Positions 18,261-25,984 of a stretch of 64,000 bases of DNA are shown here, piece by piece. A program made the position numbers and the translations under genes. Below the pieces are notes generated by a model that did not search any database, was not told the origin of the DNA, and was given only the letters and a program-made list of their open reading frames with translations. The stretch is from Simiduia sp. 21SJ11W-1 (GTDB taxonomy: Bacteria; Pseudomonadota; Gammaproteobacteria; Pseudomonadales; Cellvibrionaceae): the NCBI RefSeq assembly GCF_024138675.1, contig NZ_CP090959.1, positions 3,522,001 through 3,586,000 on the forward strand, read 5' to 3'. The stretch's first letter is position 1; each line of letters opens with the position of its first letter.

Positions 18261-20273
18261 ATGTTTACTAAAATATTGATTGCCAATCGCGGCGAAATTG
18301 CCTGCCGCGTGATGCGCACGGCAAAAAAAATGGGTATTCGCACCGTTGCTGTTTACTCCGATGCCGACCGCGACAGCCTGCACGTAGCCATGGCCGATGA
18401 AGCCGTGCACATTGGCGCTGCGCCCTCGCGCGAAAGCTATTTATGTGGCGATAAAATTCTGGCCGCGGCAAAACAAACCGGCGCCCAGGCCATTCACCCG
18501 GGCTACGGTTTTTTATCGGAAAACGCGGGCTTTGCGCGCGCCTGTGATGAAGCCGGCATTGTGTTCATCGGCCCGCCCATTGGCGCTATTGAGGCCATGG
18601 GCTCTAAGTCTGCCGCCAAAACCATTATGGAAAAAGCCGGTGTGCCTCTGGTGCCGGGTTACCACGGCGACGACCAGTCACCGGCCATCATCAAGCAACA
18701 CGCCGATGCCATGGGCTACCCTGTGCTACTAAAAGCCGCCGCCGGCGGTGGCGGCAAAGGCATGCGCCAGGTGTGGAGCGAAAAAGAATTCAGTGCAGCC
18801 CTGGATGCCGCCAAGCGCGAAGCCATGAACGCCTTCGGCGACGACACCATGCTGGTTGAAAAATATTTAACCCAACCCCGCCACGTTGAGATCCAGGTGT
18901 TCTGCGACAATCACGAACGGGGCGTGTATCTGTTTGAACGCGATTGTTCAGTGCAGCGCCGCCACCAAAAGGTTGTAGAAGAAGCGCCAGCACCGGGTAT
19001 GGACCCGGCCCTGCGCGCCGCCATGGGCGAGGCCGCACTGAAAGCAGCCCAGGCAATCAATTACGCAGGCGCAGGCACGGTAGAGTTTTTGCTGGATATC
19101 GACGGCTCTTTCTACTTTATGGAAATGAACACGCGCCTGCAGGTTGAGCACCCCGTCACCGAAATGATCACCCATCAGGATCTGGTGGAGTGGCAACTGC
19201 GCGTAGCCGCCAATGAGCCCTTGCCGCTCACCCAAGAGCAATTGCAAATAGACGGCCACAGTTTTGAAGCGCGCATCTACGCAGAAGACCCAGACAACGA
19301 CTTCCTGCCCGTTACCGGCACCCTCAGTTATTTAGATGCTCCGGATGAAGGCGACTATGTGCGCGTAGAAACCGGCGTGCGCCAGGGTGATGAGGTAAGC
19401 GTGTATTACGACCCGATGATCGCAAAGCTTGTGGTCTGGGGCCGCGACCGCGACAGCGCACTGCGCCGCCTGCAAAAAGCCTTGAGTGAATACCGCATCG
19501 GCGGCATGACCACAAACCTCGGCTTTCTCTACAACCTGGTGAGTACCGAGCCCTTCCGCGCGGCAGAACTGGATACCGGTTTTATCGAAAAACACCAGTC
19601 GCTCATTTTCCAAAACTCAGGCGATCACCTAGAGCGCTTTATTCCATTGGCAGCCCTCTATCTTGCGCTAAAGCAAGCCCAGGATGCGCAAGCGCTGGCG
19701 CCAGCAACCGATCAACACTCACCTTGGAATGTAGCCGATCACTGGCGCACAGACGGCAGCCGCAAACACCGCTTTGCCATTAACGTACACGGCGAAGCCC
19801 ACGCACTGCTGGTAGAGCAAACGGGCTCGGGCGCGGCCACGCGTTACAAAGTAACCCATGCGGGTAAAACCACCACCTTGCAGGGCAGCCTGTGCGGCAA
19901 CCAAATGGTTGCAGATATGGATGGCCACCGCCAAAAGCTGCAAGTTAATGAAGACAACAACCACATCAGCCTCTATTGCTTTAACCACGTGCTGGATTTC
20001 AGCCGCACACTGCCAGACACAGGTGAAGCCGACGACCAAAGCCTGGCTGGCGGCTTAACCGCCCCCATGAACGGCACGCTGGTGGCACAGCTTGTGAGCG
20101 AAGGCACAGAAGTAGAGGCTGGCACACCGCTGCTGGTGATGGAGGCCATGAAAATGGAACACACCATCAAGGCCCCGGCCAAAGGCACTGTGAAACAATT
20201 TTACTTTGCCGATGGCGAACTGGTAGACGGTGGCGCACTGCTCGTGGATTTTGAAGTGGCCCGGGCTAATTAG
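18261..20273 (+). CDS. liuD: Methylcrotonyl-CoA carboxylase biotin subunit LiuD
   Basis: 670 residues. The biotin carboxylase domain fills about 1-450 ([53 protein letters not shown]). A linker domain follows, then a C-terminal biotin carboxyl carrier domain with the biotinylated lysine in VMEAMKMEH near residue 636. It carboxylates its own biotin with ATP and bicarbonate and pairs with LiuB. It has the same architecture as the propionyl-CoA carboxylase alpha subunit; the operon supports MCC. A GGAG lies just before the start. Confidence 0.96.
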   Translation: MFTKILIANRGEIACRVMRTAKKMGIRTVAVYSDADRDSLHVAMADEAVHIGAAPSRESYLCGDKILAAAKQTGAQAIHPGYGFLSENAGFARACDEAGIVFIGPPIGAIEAMGSKSAAKTIMEKAGVPLVPGYHGDDQSPAIIKQHADAMGYPVLLKAAAGGGGKGMRQVWSEKEFSAALDAAKREAMNAFGDDTMLVEKYLTQPRHVEIQVFCDNHERGVYLFERDCSVQRRHQKVVEEAPAPGMDPALRAAMGEAALKAAQAINYAGAGTVEFLLDIDGSFYFMEMNTRLQVEHPVTEMITHQDLVEWQLRVAANEPLPLTQEQLQIDGHSFEARIYAEDPDNDFLPVTGTLSYLDAPDEGDYVRVETGVRQGDEVSVYYDPMIAKLVVWGRDRDSALRRLQKALSEYRIGGMTTNLGFLYNLVSTEPFRAAELDTGFIEKHQSLIFQNSGDHLERFIPLAALYLALKQAQDAQALAPATDQHSPWNVADHWRTDGSRKHRFAINVHGEAHALLVEQTGSGAATRYKVTHAGKTTTLQGSLCGNQMVADMDGHRQKLQVNEDNNHISLYCFNHVLDFSRTLPDTGEADDQSLAGGLTAPMNGTLVAQLVSEGTEVEAGTPLLVMEAMKMEHTIKAPAKGTVKQFYFADGELVDGGALLVDFEVARAN

Positions 20274-20282
20274 CTGTTTACA

Positions 20283-20311
20283 GGCAGGCCGCCGCTGGGC
20301 TGCGGCCTGCC
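20283..20311. repeat. Strong hairpin between liuD and liuE
   Basis: Perfect 10-bp arms GGCAGGCCGC and GCGGCCTGCC around a 9-nt loop, nested inside a wider pair GTTTACAG/CTGTAAAC (about 20278 and 20342). No poly-T follows. It may protect or attenuate the liu mRNA, or be a dispersed palindromic repeat related to the one between liuA and liuB. Confidence 0.6.
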
Positions 20312-20412
20312 TCATAAGCTGTAGTTAGCTCTAACCCCTAGGCTGTAAACTCTTTGTTTTAAAAAGCCCGACGCCATTATTCGCTAACCCTGTGCGCTAC
20401 CGGAGTTGCCCT

Positions 20413-21318
20413 ATGAATACCCCACAGTCCGTAAAAATTGTAGAAGTGGGCCCGCGCGACGGCCTGCAAAACGAGCCGCAACCCATCGATGCCGCAGATA
20501 AAATTGCCCTCGTCAATGCGCTGTCTGAGGCGGGCCTTCAAGTGATTGAAGCCGGCAGTTTTGTAAATCCCAAATGGGTGCCCCAAATGGCCGGCAGCGA
20601 GGCAGTGTTTGAAGGCATCACCCGCAAACCCGGCGTGCGCTACGCCGCACTCACACCCAACCTCAAAGGCTACGAGCGCGCCATCGCCGTCGGCGCCAGC
20701 GAAGTGGCTATTTTTGCAGCCGCATCGGAGGCGTTCAGCCAGAAAAATATTAACTGCTCCATAAGCGAGAGCATCGAGCGCTTCGCCCCCATCATGGATG
20801 CTGCAAAGGCTGCAAACATTCCCGTGCGCGGATACGTCTCTTGCGTGGCGGGCTGCCCCTATGAAGGTGATGTCGCGCCCGCGAAAGTGGCCGAGGTAGC
20901 AACGCAATTGTACGCGGCAGGTTGTTACGAGATTTCACTCGGCGACACCATCGGCACCGGCACACCGGCCAGCATAGAAGCCGTCATCAACGCCTGCGCA
21001 GTGCATCTGCCGATGGAAAAACTCGCCCTGCACGCCCACGACACCTACGGCCAGGCTCTGGCTAATATCTACCGCGCCATTCAACTTGGCGTACGCGTGT
21101 TCGACAGCTCGGTGGCAGGCCTGGGCGGCTGCCCCTATGCCAAGGGCGCCTCGGGCAATGTGGCAACAGAGGATCTGGTGTATTTACTCAACGGCCTTGG
21201 CATGAGCCATGGTGTAGATCTCAACCGCCTGGCCCAGGCCGGCCAGGCAATCTGCGCACAGCTCGGCCGCCACAGCCAATCAAAGGTTGCGCGAGCACTC
21301 GCCGCCAAGTGCACCTGA
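20413..21318 (+). CDS. liuE: Hydroxymethylglutaryl-CoA lyase LiuE
   Basis: 301 residues from the ATG at 20413. TIM-barrel lyase that splits HMG-CoA into acetyl-CoA and acetoacetate, ending leucine degradation. Motifs: [11 protein letters not shown] at the N-terminus (catalytic Arg, Asp), [33 protein letters not shown] (metal-binding His pair) and [22 protein letters not shown] with the signature cysteine. It is separated from liuD by 139 bp holding a hairpin. The 3' end overlaps the convergent MmcQ/YjbR gene by 39 bp. Confidence 0.95.
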   Translation: MNTPQSVKIVEVGPRDGLQNEPQPIDAADKIALVNALSEAGLQVIEAGSFVNPKWVPQMAGSEAVFEGITRKPGVRYAALTPNLKGYERAIAVGASEVAIFAAASEAFSQKNINCSISESIERFAPIMDAAKAANIPVRGYVSCVAGCPYEGDVAPAKVAEVATQLYAAGCYEISLGDTIGTGTPASIEAVINACAVHLPMEKLALHAHDTYGQALANIYRAIQLGVRVFDSSVAGLGGCPYAKGASGNVATEDLVYLLNGLGMSHGVDLNRLAQAGQAICAQLGRHSQSKVARALAAKCT

Positions 21319-21675
21319 GGCCAGCGCCGCGCGCTCAGACTTTTTAAGGCCCTTAACCACCAGGGCATAAGAGCTATTGATCTGGGCCTGCAGGAAATCC
21401 GCGGGCAAGGAGCCATCCAACACCAGCGTATTCCAGTGCTTTTTGTTCATGTGATACCCAGGCAATATTGCCGAGTATTGCTCGCGCAAAAAACCGGCCT
21501 CCACAGGGTCGCACTTTAAATTCAGGCGCAGGGGATCATCCTGCCAAGACAACAGCGCAAACATCTTGCCGCATACCCGATACACCAACACCTCCGGGCC
21601 GAAGGGCGTATCTTCTGTGGCCGCCACCTGATCAAGCAAGCGCGCGCGCAACTCATCCAATAGGTAAATTGTCAC
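21280..21675 (-). CDS. MmcQ/YjbR family protein
   Basis: 131 residues from the GTG at 21675, chosen because AGGGAG sits 6 bp upstream; a longer frame to 21777 has no such support and exceeds the family length. The MmcQ/YjbR (DUF419) core is clear: [37 protein letters not shown] and [19 protein letters not shown]. The fold resembles a DNA-binding (CyaY-like) domain; function is unknown. It is convergent with liuE and overlaps it. It marks the last core gene before the integron array. Confidence 0.85.
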   Translation of the reverse strand: MTIYLLDELRARLLDQVAATEDTPFGPEVLVYRVCGKMFALLSWQDDPLRLNLKCDPVEAGFLREQYSAILPGYHMNKKHWNTLVLDGSLPADFLQAQINSSYALVVKGLKKSERAALASGALGGECSRNL

Positions 21676-21793
21676 CAAATACTCCCTGTAGTAAGCAGAG
21701 CAGTCACTTGTCTGCCAATTTAATCGCTTGAGCCACTCAAGAGATTGATTGAAACGCCCCAAGGGCTTTGGGTGCAAGTAGCGATAGATATGC

Positions 21794-21855
21794 CCTGAAC
21801 GCCCGCTACATACGCAGGCGTACCAAAGTACATACTGTTGACAACCTTGTTACGC
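21794..21855 (-). other. Degenerate attC-like site at the left end of the array
   Basis: Minus strand: GCGTAAC...GCGGGCGTTCAGG, 62 bp, with the expected AAGG/GCGGGC neighbours but poor pairing between arms. It would close the YefM-YoeB cassette. It may be a decayed last attC or the boundary with chromosomal sequence. Confidence 0.35.
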
Positions 21856-21886
21856 GGCCCTACAGTTATGTACAGAATTACGTACA
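21838..21886 (+). promoter_or_regulatory. yefM-yoeB promoter and TGTACA operator pair
   Basis: A perfect -35 TTGACA (21838-21843) is followed after 17 bp by TACAGT (21861-21866). Two operator cores follow: TGTACA (21869-21874) and CGTACA (21881-21886), spaced 12 bp centre to centre. E. coli YefM-YoeB binds adjacent palindromes with TGTACA cores, so autoregulation in the same way is likely. The promoter overlaps the degenerate attC, so the module carries its own expression signal. Confidence 0.7.
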
Positions 21887-21896
21887 GGAATCATTT

Positions 21897-22148
21897 ATGG
21901 ACGCCATAAGCTACACAGCAGCCCGAGCAAACCTTGCCAAAACCATGGAGCGGGTCTGTAACGACCACTCTCCAGTGATAATTACCAGAAAGAGCGAGGC
22001 ACCCGTGGTAATGGTCTCCCTCGAGGACTACCAGGCTATGGAGGAAACCGCCTACCTTCTGCGCTCTCCTGCAAACGCTAGACATCTGCTTGAGTCTATA
22101 GCTGAGCTCGAGGCAGGAAAAGGCTCTGAGAGAGAGCTAATTGAATGA
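21897..22148 (+). CDS. yefM: Antitoxin YefM
   Basis: 83 residues, the same length as E. coli YefM, from the ATG at 21897 (AGGA upstream). Phd/YefM-type N-terminal DNA-binding fold: YTAARANLAKTMERVCNDHSP, then VVMVSLEDYQAMEETAYLL and the RSPANARHLLESI region that wraps the toxin. It neutralises YoeB and represses the operon. The stop overlaps the yoeB start by 4 bp. It is encoded against the array direction and carries its own promoter, as is usual for cassette-borne toxin-antitoxin modules. Confidence 0.95.
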   Translation: MDAISYTAARANLAKTMERVCNDHSPVIITRKSEAPVVMVSLEDYQAMEETAYLLRSPANARHLLESIAELEAGKGSERELIE

Positions 22149-22405
22149 AGTTAACTTTCTCCTCCAGGGCTTGGGAAGAGTATCTATATTGGCAGAAAAC
22201 AGACAAAGCCATGGTCAAAAGGATTAACGCATTGATCAAGGACACTTCCCGTAACCCATCTGAAGGGATAGGTAAGCCAGAGCCGCTAAAGCATGGCCTT
22301 TCTGGCTATTGGTCTCGACGTATTAACGATGAGCACCGCTTCGTCTATAAAGCGTCCGATGATGGTCTTTTGATCGCACAGTTACGCTATCACTACGAGT
22401 ACTAA
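22145..22405 (+). CDS. yoeB: Toxin YoeB (ribosome-dependent mRNA endonuclease)
   Basis: 86 residues. Close to E. coli YoeB across its length: W-x-x-YLYWQ, INALIKDTSRNP, GKPEPLKHGLSGYWSRRINDEHRFVY and the C-terminal RYHYEY. The catalytic Glu (about residue 46), Arg (about 65) and the terminal His-Tyr are conserved, so it should be active. It cleaves mRNA at the ribosomal A site. The start overlaps the yefM stop (ATGA). It probably helps to stabilise the cassette array. Confidence 0.95.
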   Translation: MKLTFSSRAWEEYLYWQKTDKAMVKRINALIKDTSRNPSEGIGKPEPLKHGLSGYWSRRINDEHRFVYKASDDGLLIAQLRYHYEY

Positions 22406-22407
22406 AA

Positions 22408-22479
22408 CGTTAACGCCCACAGCACACGCGAGCGTAGCGAGTCGAGGCCGATAGGCCGGTTTGGTTGCGTTAGTTATGC
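22408..22479 (-). other. attC: attC site 1 (72-bp type)
   Basis: Core ends GTTATGC (plus strand, right) and CGTTAAC (left). Same class as the attCs at 24223 and 26674, sharing GCGAGCGTAGCGAGTCGAGG. Its TTA (TAA on minus) at 22474-22476 is the stop codon of the gene to the right. Confidence 0.9.
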
Positions 22480-22932
22480 ATTTTCTTTCCTTGTTTTGGT
22501 TGCCCACTCATAAAATATTAGTAGGCATATACCAAGAACAAATAGTGCGAAAACAATTCTTAAATCAGCGCCACGCTTCAATACTGAGGCAATATTGAAT
22601 GGCGCCAAGTAAACAGTAACGTCTTGTCCTTTTTCAAAGGACGGCATACTGAGGTTGACCGGTAAGTAAAGCCCTATCAGGCGCGAATTATACTCATTGC
22701 CGTTTACTATGTATCTGTACTCTACTGAAATCCATGATTCCGTTGGTGACTCTCTACCGGAAAGAATAGGACTCTTATAGGTTGAAGAGCCGCCACCAGA
22801 AGATCCAAATATTTCCTTCAGATCAACAATCTTGCCAGGCACGGCTTCGAAAGTATGGGTAAGCAATCCCAGCGCAAAGAATGCTAACGATGCAGCGATA
22901 CTTACCAAACCATAGGTTCTTAGTCTATTCAT
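22474..22932 (-). CDS. DUF3592-like membrane protein, cassette gene
   Basis: 152 residues. Membrane segments lie at about 8-26 and 124-143. Between them is an external domain with the DUF3592-type pattern YRYIVNGNEYNSRLIG...GQDVTVYLAPFNIASVLKRG. Function unknown. Translation starts 14 bp after the cassette junction, with no clear ribosome-binding site. The stop codon is inside the attC at 22408-22479. AT-richer than the core genome, as expected for a cassette. Confidence 0.75.
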   Translation of the reverse strand: MNRLRTYGLVSIAASLAFFALGLLTHTFEAVPGKIVDLKEIFGSSGGGSSTYKSPILSGRESPTESWISVEYRYIVNGNEYNSRLIGLYLPVNLSMPSFEKGQDVTVYLAPFNIASVLKRGADLRIVFALFVLGICLLIFYEWATKTRKENA

Positions 22933-22939
22933 TTAGATT

Positions 22940-23031
22940 GCATAACGCCCGGTTTAGGGGCGGCCGGAGCGTCAGCGTAGGCCGTCCCAGCCGCACGTTT
23001 TTTGTGCGGTGACTAGAACCGCTTGTTATGT
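22940..23031 (-). other. attC: attC site 2 (TTTAGGGGC type, 92 bp)
   Basis: Plus strand GCATAAC...GTTATGT. Terminal hairpin CCGCAC-GTTTTTT-GTGCGG. Same class as the attCs at 28291, 28684, 30336, 31211, 31581 and 32060. Confidence 0.93.
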
Positions 23032-23093
23032 TTGAACTAGCTTTGCCAACCATACCTTACCCAAAGATAAACGCGGTGAAGAAAAGATAACAA

Positions 23094-23276
23094 TCAAATA
23101 ATTAGACCAATAGCACAAAGTACAAATAGCAGGCCTAGGCCACCTGAGTATCCAATCCAGGCAAAGACACCCAGCATTAAACCTACGAAAATTTCGACTA
23201 GGGAAGATTCCCAGTCCACTGTCCTTCTATATGGAACGGTCTTCGACGCAAAATGCCTAACACTAATCTTCTTCAT
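23094..23276 (-). CDS. Small membrane protein, cassette gene
   Basis: 60 residues, not recognised. A basic N-terminus (MKKISVRHFASK) is followed by a hydrophobic half with two short membrane segments (about 27-41 and 44-60) and no cytoplasmic tail. Supported by AAAGGA 4 bp before the ATG, just inside the cassette start. The stop lies 63 bp before the attC, so the cassette has a short 3' spacer. Confidence 0.55.
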   Translation of the reverse strand: MKKISVRHFASKTVPYRRTVDWESSLVEIFVGLMLGVFAWIGYSGGLGLLFVLCAIGLII

Positions 23277-23288
23277 CGAGTCCTTTCA

Positions 23289-23362
23289 ACATAACGCCTC
23301 AAACAGGGGCGCGCGTTCAGCGCGTCCCGGCCGCAGGCCCTTGCTGCTTTGGCTTGTTATGC
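23289..23362 (-). other. attC: attC site 3 (74 bp, CTCAAACAGGGGC type)
   Basis: Plus strand ACATAAC...GTTATGC with internal GCGCG arms. Same class as the last attC on the right (32941). Supplies the TAA stop of the gene to its right at 23357. Confidence 0.9.
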
Positions 23363-23638
23363 AACATCATGCTTCTTTTTAATGGCATCTAAGACTATTT
23401 CGCATGCTTCAAAAGCATACACATATGCATCAATGTAGTCTTGCTGAGAGCCTGATCCTGTAATGTTTCTCACTTGCAAAAGGAGTTGATCTTCATATTT
23501 AGTTTTGAGTCTTTTCAAGACCGGCAATACCTTTGCTGGCTCCACACCTTCGAGATACTCAAGCGCTGACCGGACTCTCTCTTCCTTTGTAGAGTTCCAT
23601 CCATTATCAAGTATTCCATCAAGTCGATTAATGTCCAT
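23357..23638 (-). CDS. Hypothetical helical protein, cassette gene
   Basis: 93 residues from the ATG at 23638. A longer open frame to 23764 only translates the neighbouring attC and is rejected. No family recognised. The protein is soluble, charged and probably all-helical: RVRSALEYLEG, KVLPVLKRLKTKYEDQLLLQVRN, then DAYVYAFEACEIVLDAIKKKHD. The stop codon is donated by the attC at 23289-23362. Confidence 0.6.
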   Translation of the reverse strand: MDINRLDGILDNGWNSTKEERVRSALEYLEGVEPAKVLPVLKRLKTKYEDQLLLQVRNITGSGSQQDYIDAYVYAFEACEIVLDAIKKKHDVA

Positions 23639-23650
23639 ATATCTTCCACT

Positions 23651-23750
23651 GCATAACGCCCTGTTAAGGGGCAAATTGTAGTTGGCTAAAATGTGAAGCG
23701 AAGCGGAACCAGCCAACTGTAATTTGTCCCGCTTGAACAGCTTGTTATAT
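23651..23750 (-). other. attC: attC site 4 (100 bp)
   Basis: Plus strand GCATAAC...GTTATAT. Long imperfect arms AAATTGTAGTTGGCT and AGCCAACTGTAATTT form the extended hairpin. Confidence 0.9.
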
Positions 23751-24206
23751 TTACCCTTTGCCATTCTTTAAATAGTATTCGTGCATTACTGAACCAGAAC
23801 AAACTTCACCCTCTGTACTACCCTTTAACCACTCTTTCAAAAAGGCAATTCGTTGAAGCGTAAGTCTTGTTTTATAACCAGAGTAACACATTGGAAAAAC
23901 ACTTCCGTAATACATGGGCTCATCTGCTTTTGGGTATTTCAAATCCAGATCTAACTCAAGTTGAGTTTCCCAGTTTTGTTGCGATTTCTCTAGGTTGGTT
24001 AGAAATTTCACCTCACCTTTATATAGCCTTCGAATCTCTTTAATTACTCGATGCATTTCGAACTCAGCTTTTTTGTAATCAATTCCTACACATTGATTCA
24101 TATCTCGCTGACTCATTGCCGTTTCAAGACAAGACGTTGTTTCTTCGGAATAAACATTGAGACTAAACAGTAAAGTAATTAATAAACTTATTCTGGTAAT
24201 GACCAC
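23751..24206 (-). CDS. LprI/DUF1311-like secreted protein, cassette gene
   Basis: 151 residues from the GTG at 24206 (AAGGA 6 bp upstream). The frame continuing to 24317 is attC read-through. A signal peptide (ISLLITLLFSLNVYS|EE) is followed by a domain with the LprI/DUF1311 pattern: CLETAMSQRDMNQC, then FLTNLEKSQQNWETQLELDLD and MCYSGYKTRLTLQRIAFLKEWL. Members include lysozyme inhibitors, so a periplasmic role is likely; the target is unknown. Confidence 0.7.
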   Translation of the reverse strand: MVITRISLLITLLFSLNVYSEETTSCLETAMSQRDMNQCVGIDYKKAEFEMHRVIKEIRRLYKGEVKFLTNLEKSQQNWETQLELDLDLKYPKADEPMYYGSVFPMCYSGYKTRLTLQRIAFLKEWLKGSTEGEVCSGSVMHEYYLKNGKG

Positions 24207-24222
24207 TGGACTTCCTTGGTAA

Positions 24223-24294
24223 ATATAACGCCCGCAACAAACGCGAGCGTAGCGAGTCGAGGCCGACAGGCCGGTTTGATTGCGCTTGTTATGA
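24223..24294 (-). other. attC: attC site 5 (72-bp type)
   Basis: Plus strand ATATAAC...GTTATGA. Nearly identical inside to the attC at 26674 (GCCCGCAACAAACGCGAGCG). Supplies the stop of the gene ending at 24289. Confidence 0.9.
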
Positions 24295-24522
24295 AATTTT
24301 AATTCCTGCGAGCTCAAAAAGTAAATTAGTTAGATAGAATATCGCAACAAACAATACCCAGCATATAGACGCCCACATCTTGCCTTTTCCGGTTGTAAAG
24401 AAAAAGGGGATGAGCAAGTGCTTTCCCAATTCATACTTAACTGGCTCCCTTATCGCCTTTACTAGAGCCGTAATATAAAGCGCCCAGCTGATAAAAACAG
24501 TCACAGCAACTACCTGTTCCAT
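24289..24522 (-). CDS. Small two-helix membrane protein, cassette gene
   Basis: 77 residues, not recognised. Membrane segments at about 4-22 and 48-68 flank a basic loop (KAIREPVKYELGKH, TTGKGKM). The stop TAA is part of the attC at 24223-24294. The start lies 25 bp inside the cassette with a weak GAGAG ribosome-binding sequence. Confidence 0.55.
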   Translation of the reverse strand: MEQVVAVTVFISWALYITALVKAIREPVKYELGKHLLIPFFFTTGKGKMWASICWVLFVAIFYLTNLLFELAGIKIS

Positions 24523-24546
24523 TTCGCGATCAATCTCTCTAATTTT

Positions 24547-24657
24547 TCATAACGCTGAGTGCAGCGGCAGTTTGTGGAGTGGTGTTTTGTGCTAGTGTAG
24601 CGACCTGCACAAAAGAAGCCACGGAACAAACTGTCCGACTGGCACGATTTGTTATGA
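24547..24657 (-). other. attC: attC site 6 (111 bp)
   Basis: Plus strand TCATAAC...GTTATGA. Internal arms GTTTTGTGC and GCACAAAAG form the long hairpin. Confidence 0.9.
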
Positions 24658-24660
24658 GTG

Positions 24661-25119
24661 TTAAACGACAACATTACAGGCCTCGCATTTACCCGTGCCG
24701 AATTTAACATTGGGGTCTAGTTTCGTAGCGCAGTTGGGGCAATGGATTAATTCACCATCATCCGTGTCGGAGAACCACCAATAATACGACGGGTAATAGA
24801 CAGACAGTCTTTTTGCAACAGACATACCTTCGACATTCACCTGACTATTTTTATTTATGAGCTTTTCTTTTGCATACTCTTCATATTCTCCGGAATTTAA
24901 CCATAAGTTGTATAGTGACTGGAATATTCCATACCAACTCGCAATGTCATCAACTAATTTTAAATCTAATTTTAAAATTTCCGGATCTATTTCATTTTTG
25001 CAGCTAAAACAGTGAATTGGGTTATCTGTCAATATATCCACAAGTACAATAGATGTGATTTCTTTGCAATCACATTTCTCTATCTCTGTCCAAGGTCTAA
25101 GTTTATCGTAGCTGCTCAT
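24661..25119 (-). CDS. Double zinc-ribbon protein, cassette gene (possibly DUF2310-like)
   Basis: 152 residues, soluble. Two pairs of zinc-binding cysteines: CDC and CFSC in the N-terminal third, CPNC and CEAC at the C-terminus (HCPNCATKLDPNVKFGTGKCEACNVVV). Between them is an acidic helical segment with YGIFQSLYNLWLNSGEYEEYA. Proteins with a WLDSGEYE-type segment and a C-terminal Zn ribbon are found in the DUF2310 family; that link is tentative. Nucleic-acid or protein binding is plausible but not shown. Confidence 0.55.
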   Translation of the reverse strand: MSSYDKLRPWTEIEKCDCKEITSIVLVDILTDNPIHCFSCKNEIDPEILKLDLKLVDDIASWYGIFQSLYNLWLNSGEYEEYAKEKLINKNSQVNVEGMSVAKRLSVYYPSYYWWFSDTDDGELIHCPNCATKLDPNVKFGTGKCEACNVVV

Positions 25120-25125
25120 ATGAAC

Positions 25126-25232
25126 TCATAACGCCGCTATCACCGGCGAATTGGAGTTGATTGGATTTTTGTGCTATCCAAGCACAAAAACCAAGCGACG
25201 GAAATGGAGTCTGGTGGATAGCTTTGTTATGT
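25126..25232 (-). other. attC: attC site 7 (107 bp)
   Basis: Plus strand TCATAAC...GTTATGT. Near-perfect inner arms TTTTTGTGCT and AGCACAAAAA. Confidence 0.9.
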
Positions 25233-25260
25233 GCAACGACACTCTTAAAAAACCTATATA

Positions 25261-25539
25261 CTACTCGTTGACAACGGTAATTCCTTTTTCGTTAATTTTG
25301 CAACACCAAATAGCTATCGGATTTTCCTGTATGACATTAGGCACAACAACCCCTTCCGCATACAGATATTCTATCTCTCCGTCGCTGTATTCATTATGTT
25401 CATACAAAGAAACATGTAAGCCCTCTGATAGAATGACAACATTCCCATCTGAATCTTCCCTCGTGTCTGTTTTAGATAAAAAAACCAAGTCTTTATCTAA
25501 AAGCTCATTAAAATCTACCTTTATTCGTGGCTTATCCAT
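25261..25539 (-). CDS. Hypothetical acidic protein, cassette gene
   Basis: 92 residues, not recognised. Soluble and acidic. The sequence suggests a beta-rich fold: NVVILSEGLHVSLYEHNEY, EIEYLYAEGVVVPNVIQENP, AIWCCKINEKGITVVNE. The alternating hydrophobic pattern and the position with an attC on each side argue that it is real. No function assigned. Confidence 0.55.
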   Translation of the reverse strand: MDKPRIKVDFNELLDKDLVFLSKTDTREDSDGNVVILSEGLHVSLYEHNEYSDGEIEYLYAEGVVVPNVIQENPIAIWCCKINEKGITVVNE

Positions 25540-25556
25540 AGATGATCTTTGATTTC

Positions 25557-25668
25557 ACATAACGCCGCGGTAAGCTGCGGCTATGTAGTTGATTGTGTTG
25601 TGGCAGCGTAGCGACCGCCACACAAACAAGCGACGAAATAGCCGTCACGCTTGACCGCCTTGTTATGG
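25557..25668 (-). other. attC: attC site 8 (112 bp)
   Basis: Plus strand ACATAAC...GTTATGG. Arms TGTGTTGTGGC and GCCACACAAAC. It closes the StbDE-type toxin-antitoxin cassette. Confidence 0.88.
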
Positions 25669-25675
25669 CCCTTTC

Positions 25676-25709
25676 GGAGACCTTTAAATAGGTCTATAAT
25701 TAGGTCTCC
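25676..25709 (+). promoter_or_regulatory. Promoter/operator of the second toxin-antitoxin module
   Basis: GGAGACCT (25676-25683) and AGGTCTCC (25702-25709) are exact inverted repeats. A third AGGTCT at 25690-25695 abuts the perfect -10 TATAAT (25695-25700). Binding of antitoxin to these repeats would cover the promoter, giving autorepression. No clear -35 box is visible. Confidence 0.65.
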
Positions 25710-25735
25710 AGCTGGCGTTAAAAAGGTACAAAACC

Positions 25736-25984
25736 GTGGCATATCAAATACTTACCGAAATGGCTGCTAGTATATCTGAGCTGAAAGCCAACCCCATGAA
25801 GGTAGTTTCCAGTGGCGAAGGCATGCCTATCGCCGTACTAAATAGGAACGAACCCGCATTCTATTGCATTCCAGCCAAGGCCTACGAGGCCATGATTAAT
25901 CTAATTGAGGATAAGGAGCTCCTCGAAATCGTACGCGCCAGGATAGACGAAGAGAGTATCAAGGTTCGGCTAGATGACCTATAA
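25736..25984 (+). CDS. RelB/StbD-family antitoxin
   Basis: 82 residues from a GTG start (AAAGG upstream). Phd/StbD-like pattern: ASISELKANPMKVVSSGEGMPIAVLNRNEPAFYCIPAKAYEAMINLIED, then an acidic C-terminal helix likely to bind the toxin. The preceding repeats suggest autoregulation. Its end overlaps the toxin gene by 11 bp. It is encoded opposite to the array direction, like YefM-YoeB at the left end. Confidence 0.88.
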   Translation: MAYQILTEMAASISELKANPMKVVSSGEGMPIAVLNRNEPAFYCIPAKAYEAMINLIEDKELLEIVRARIDEESIKVRLDDL

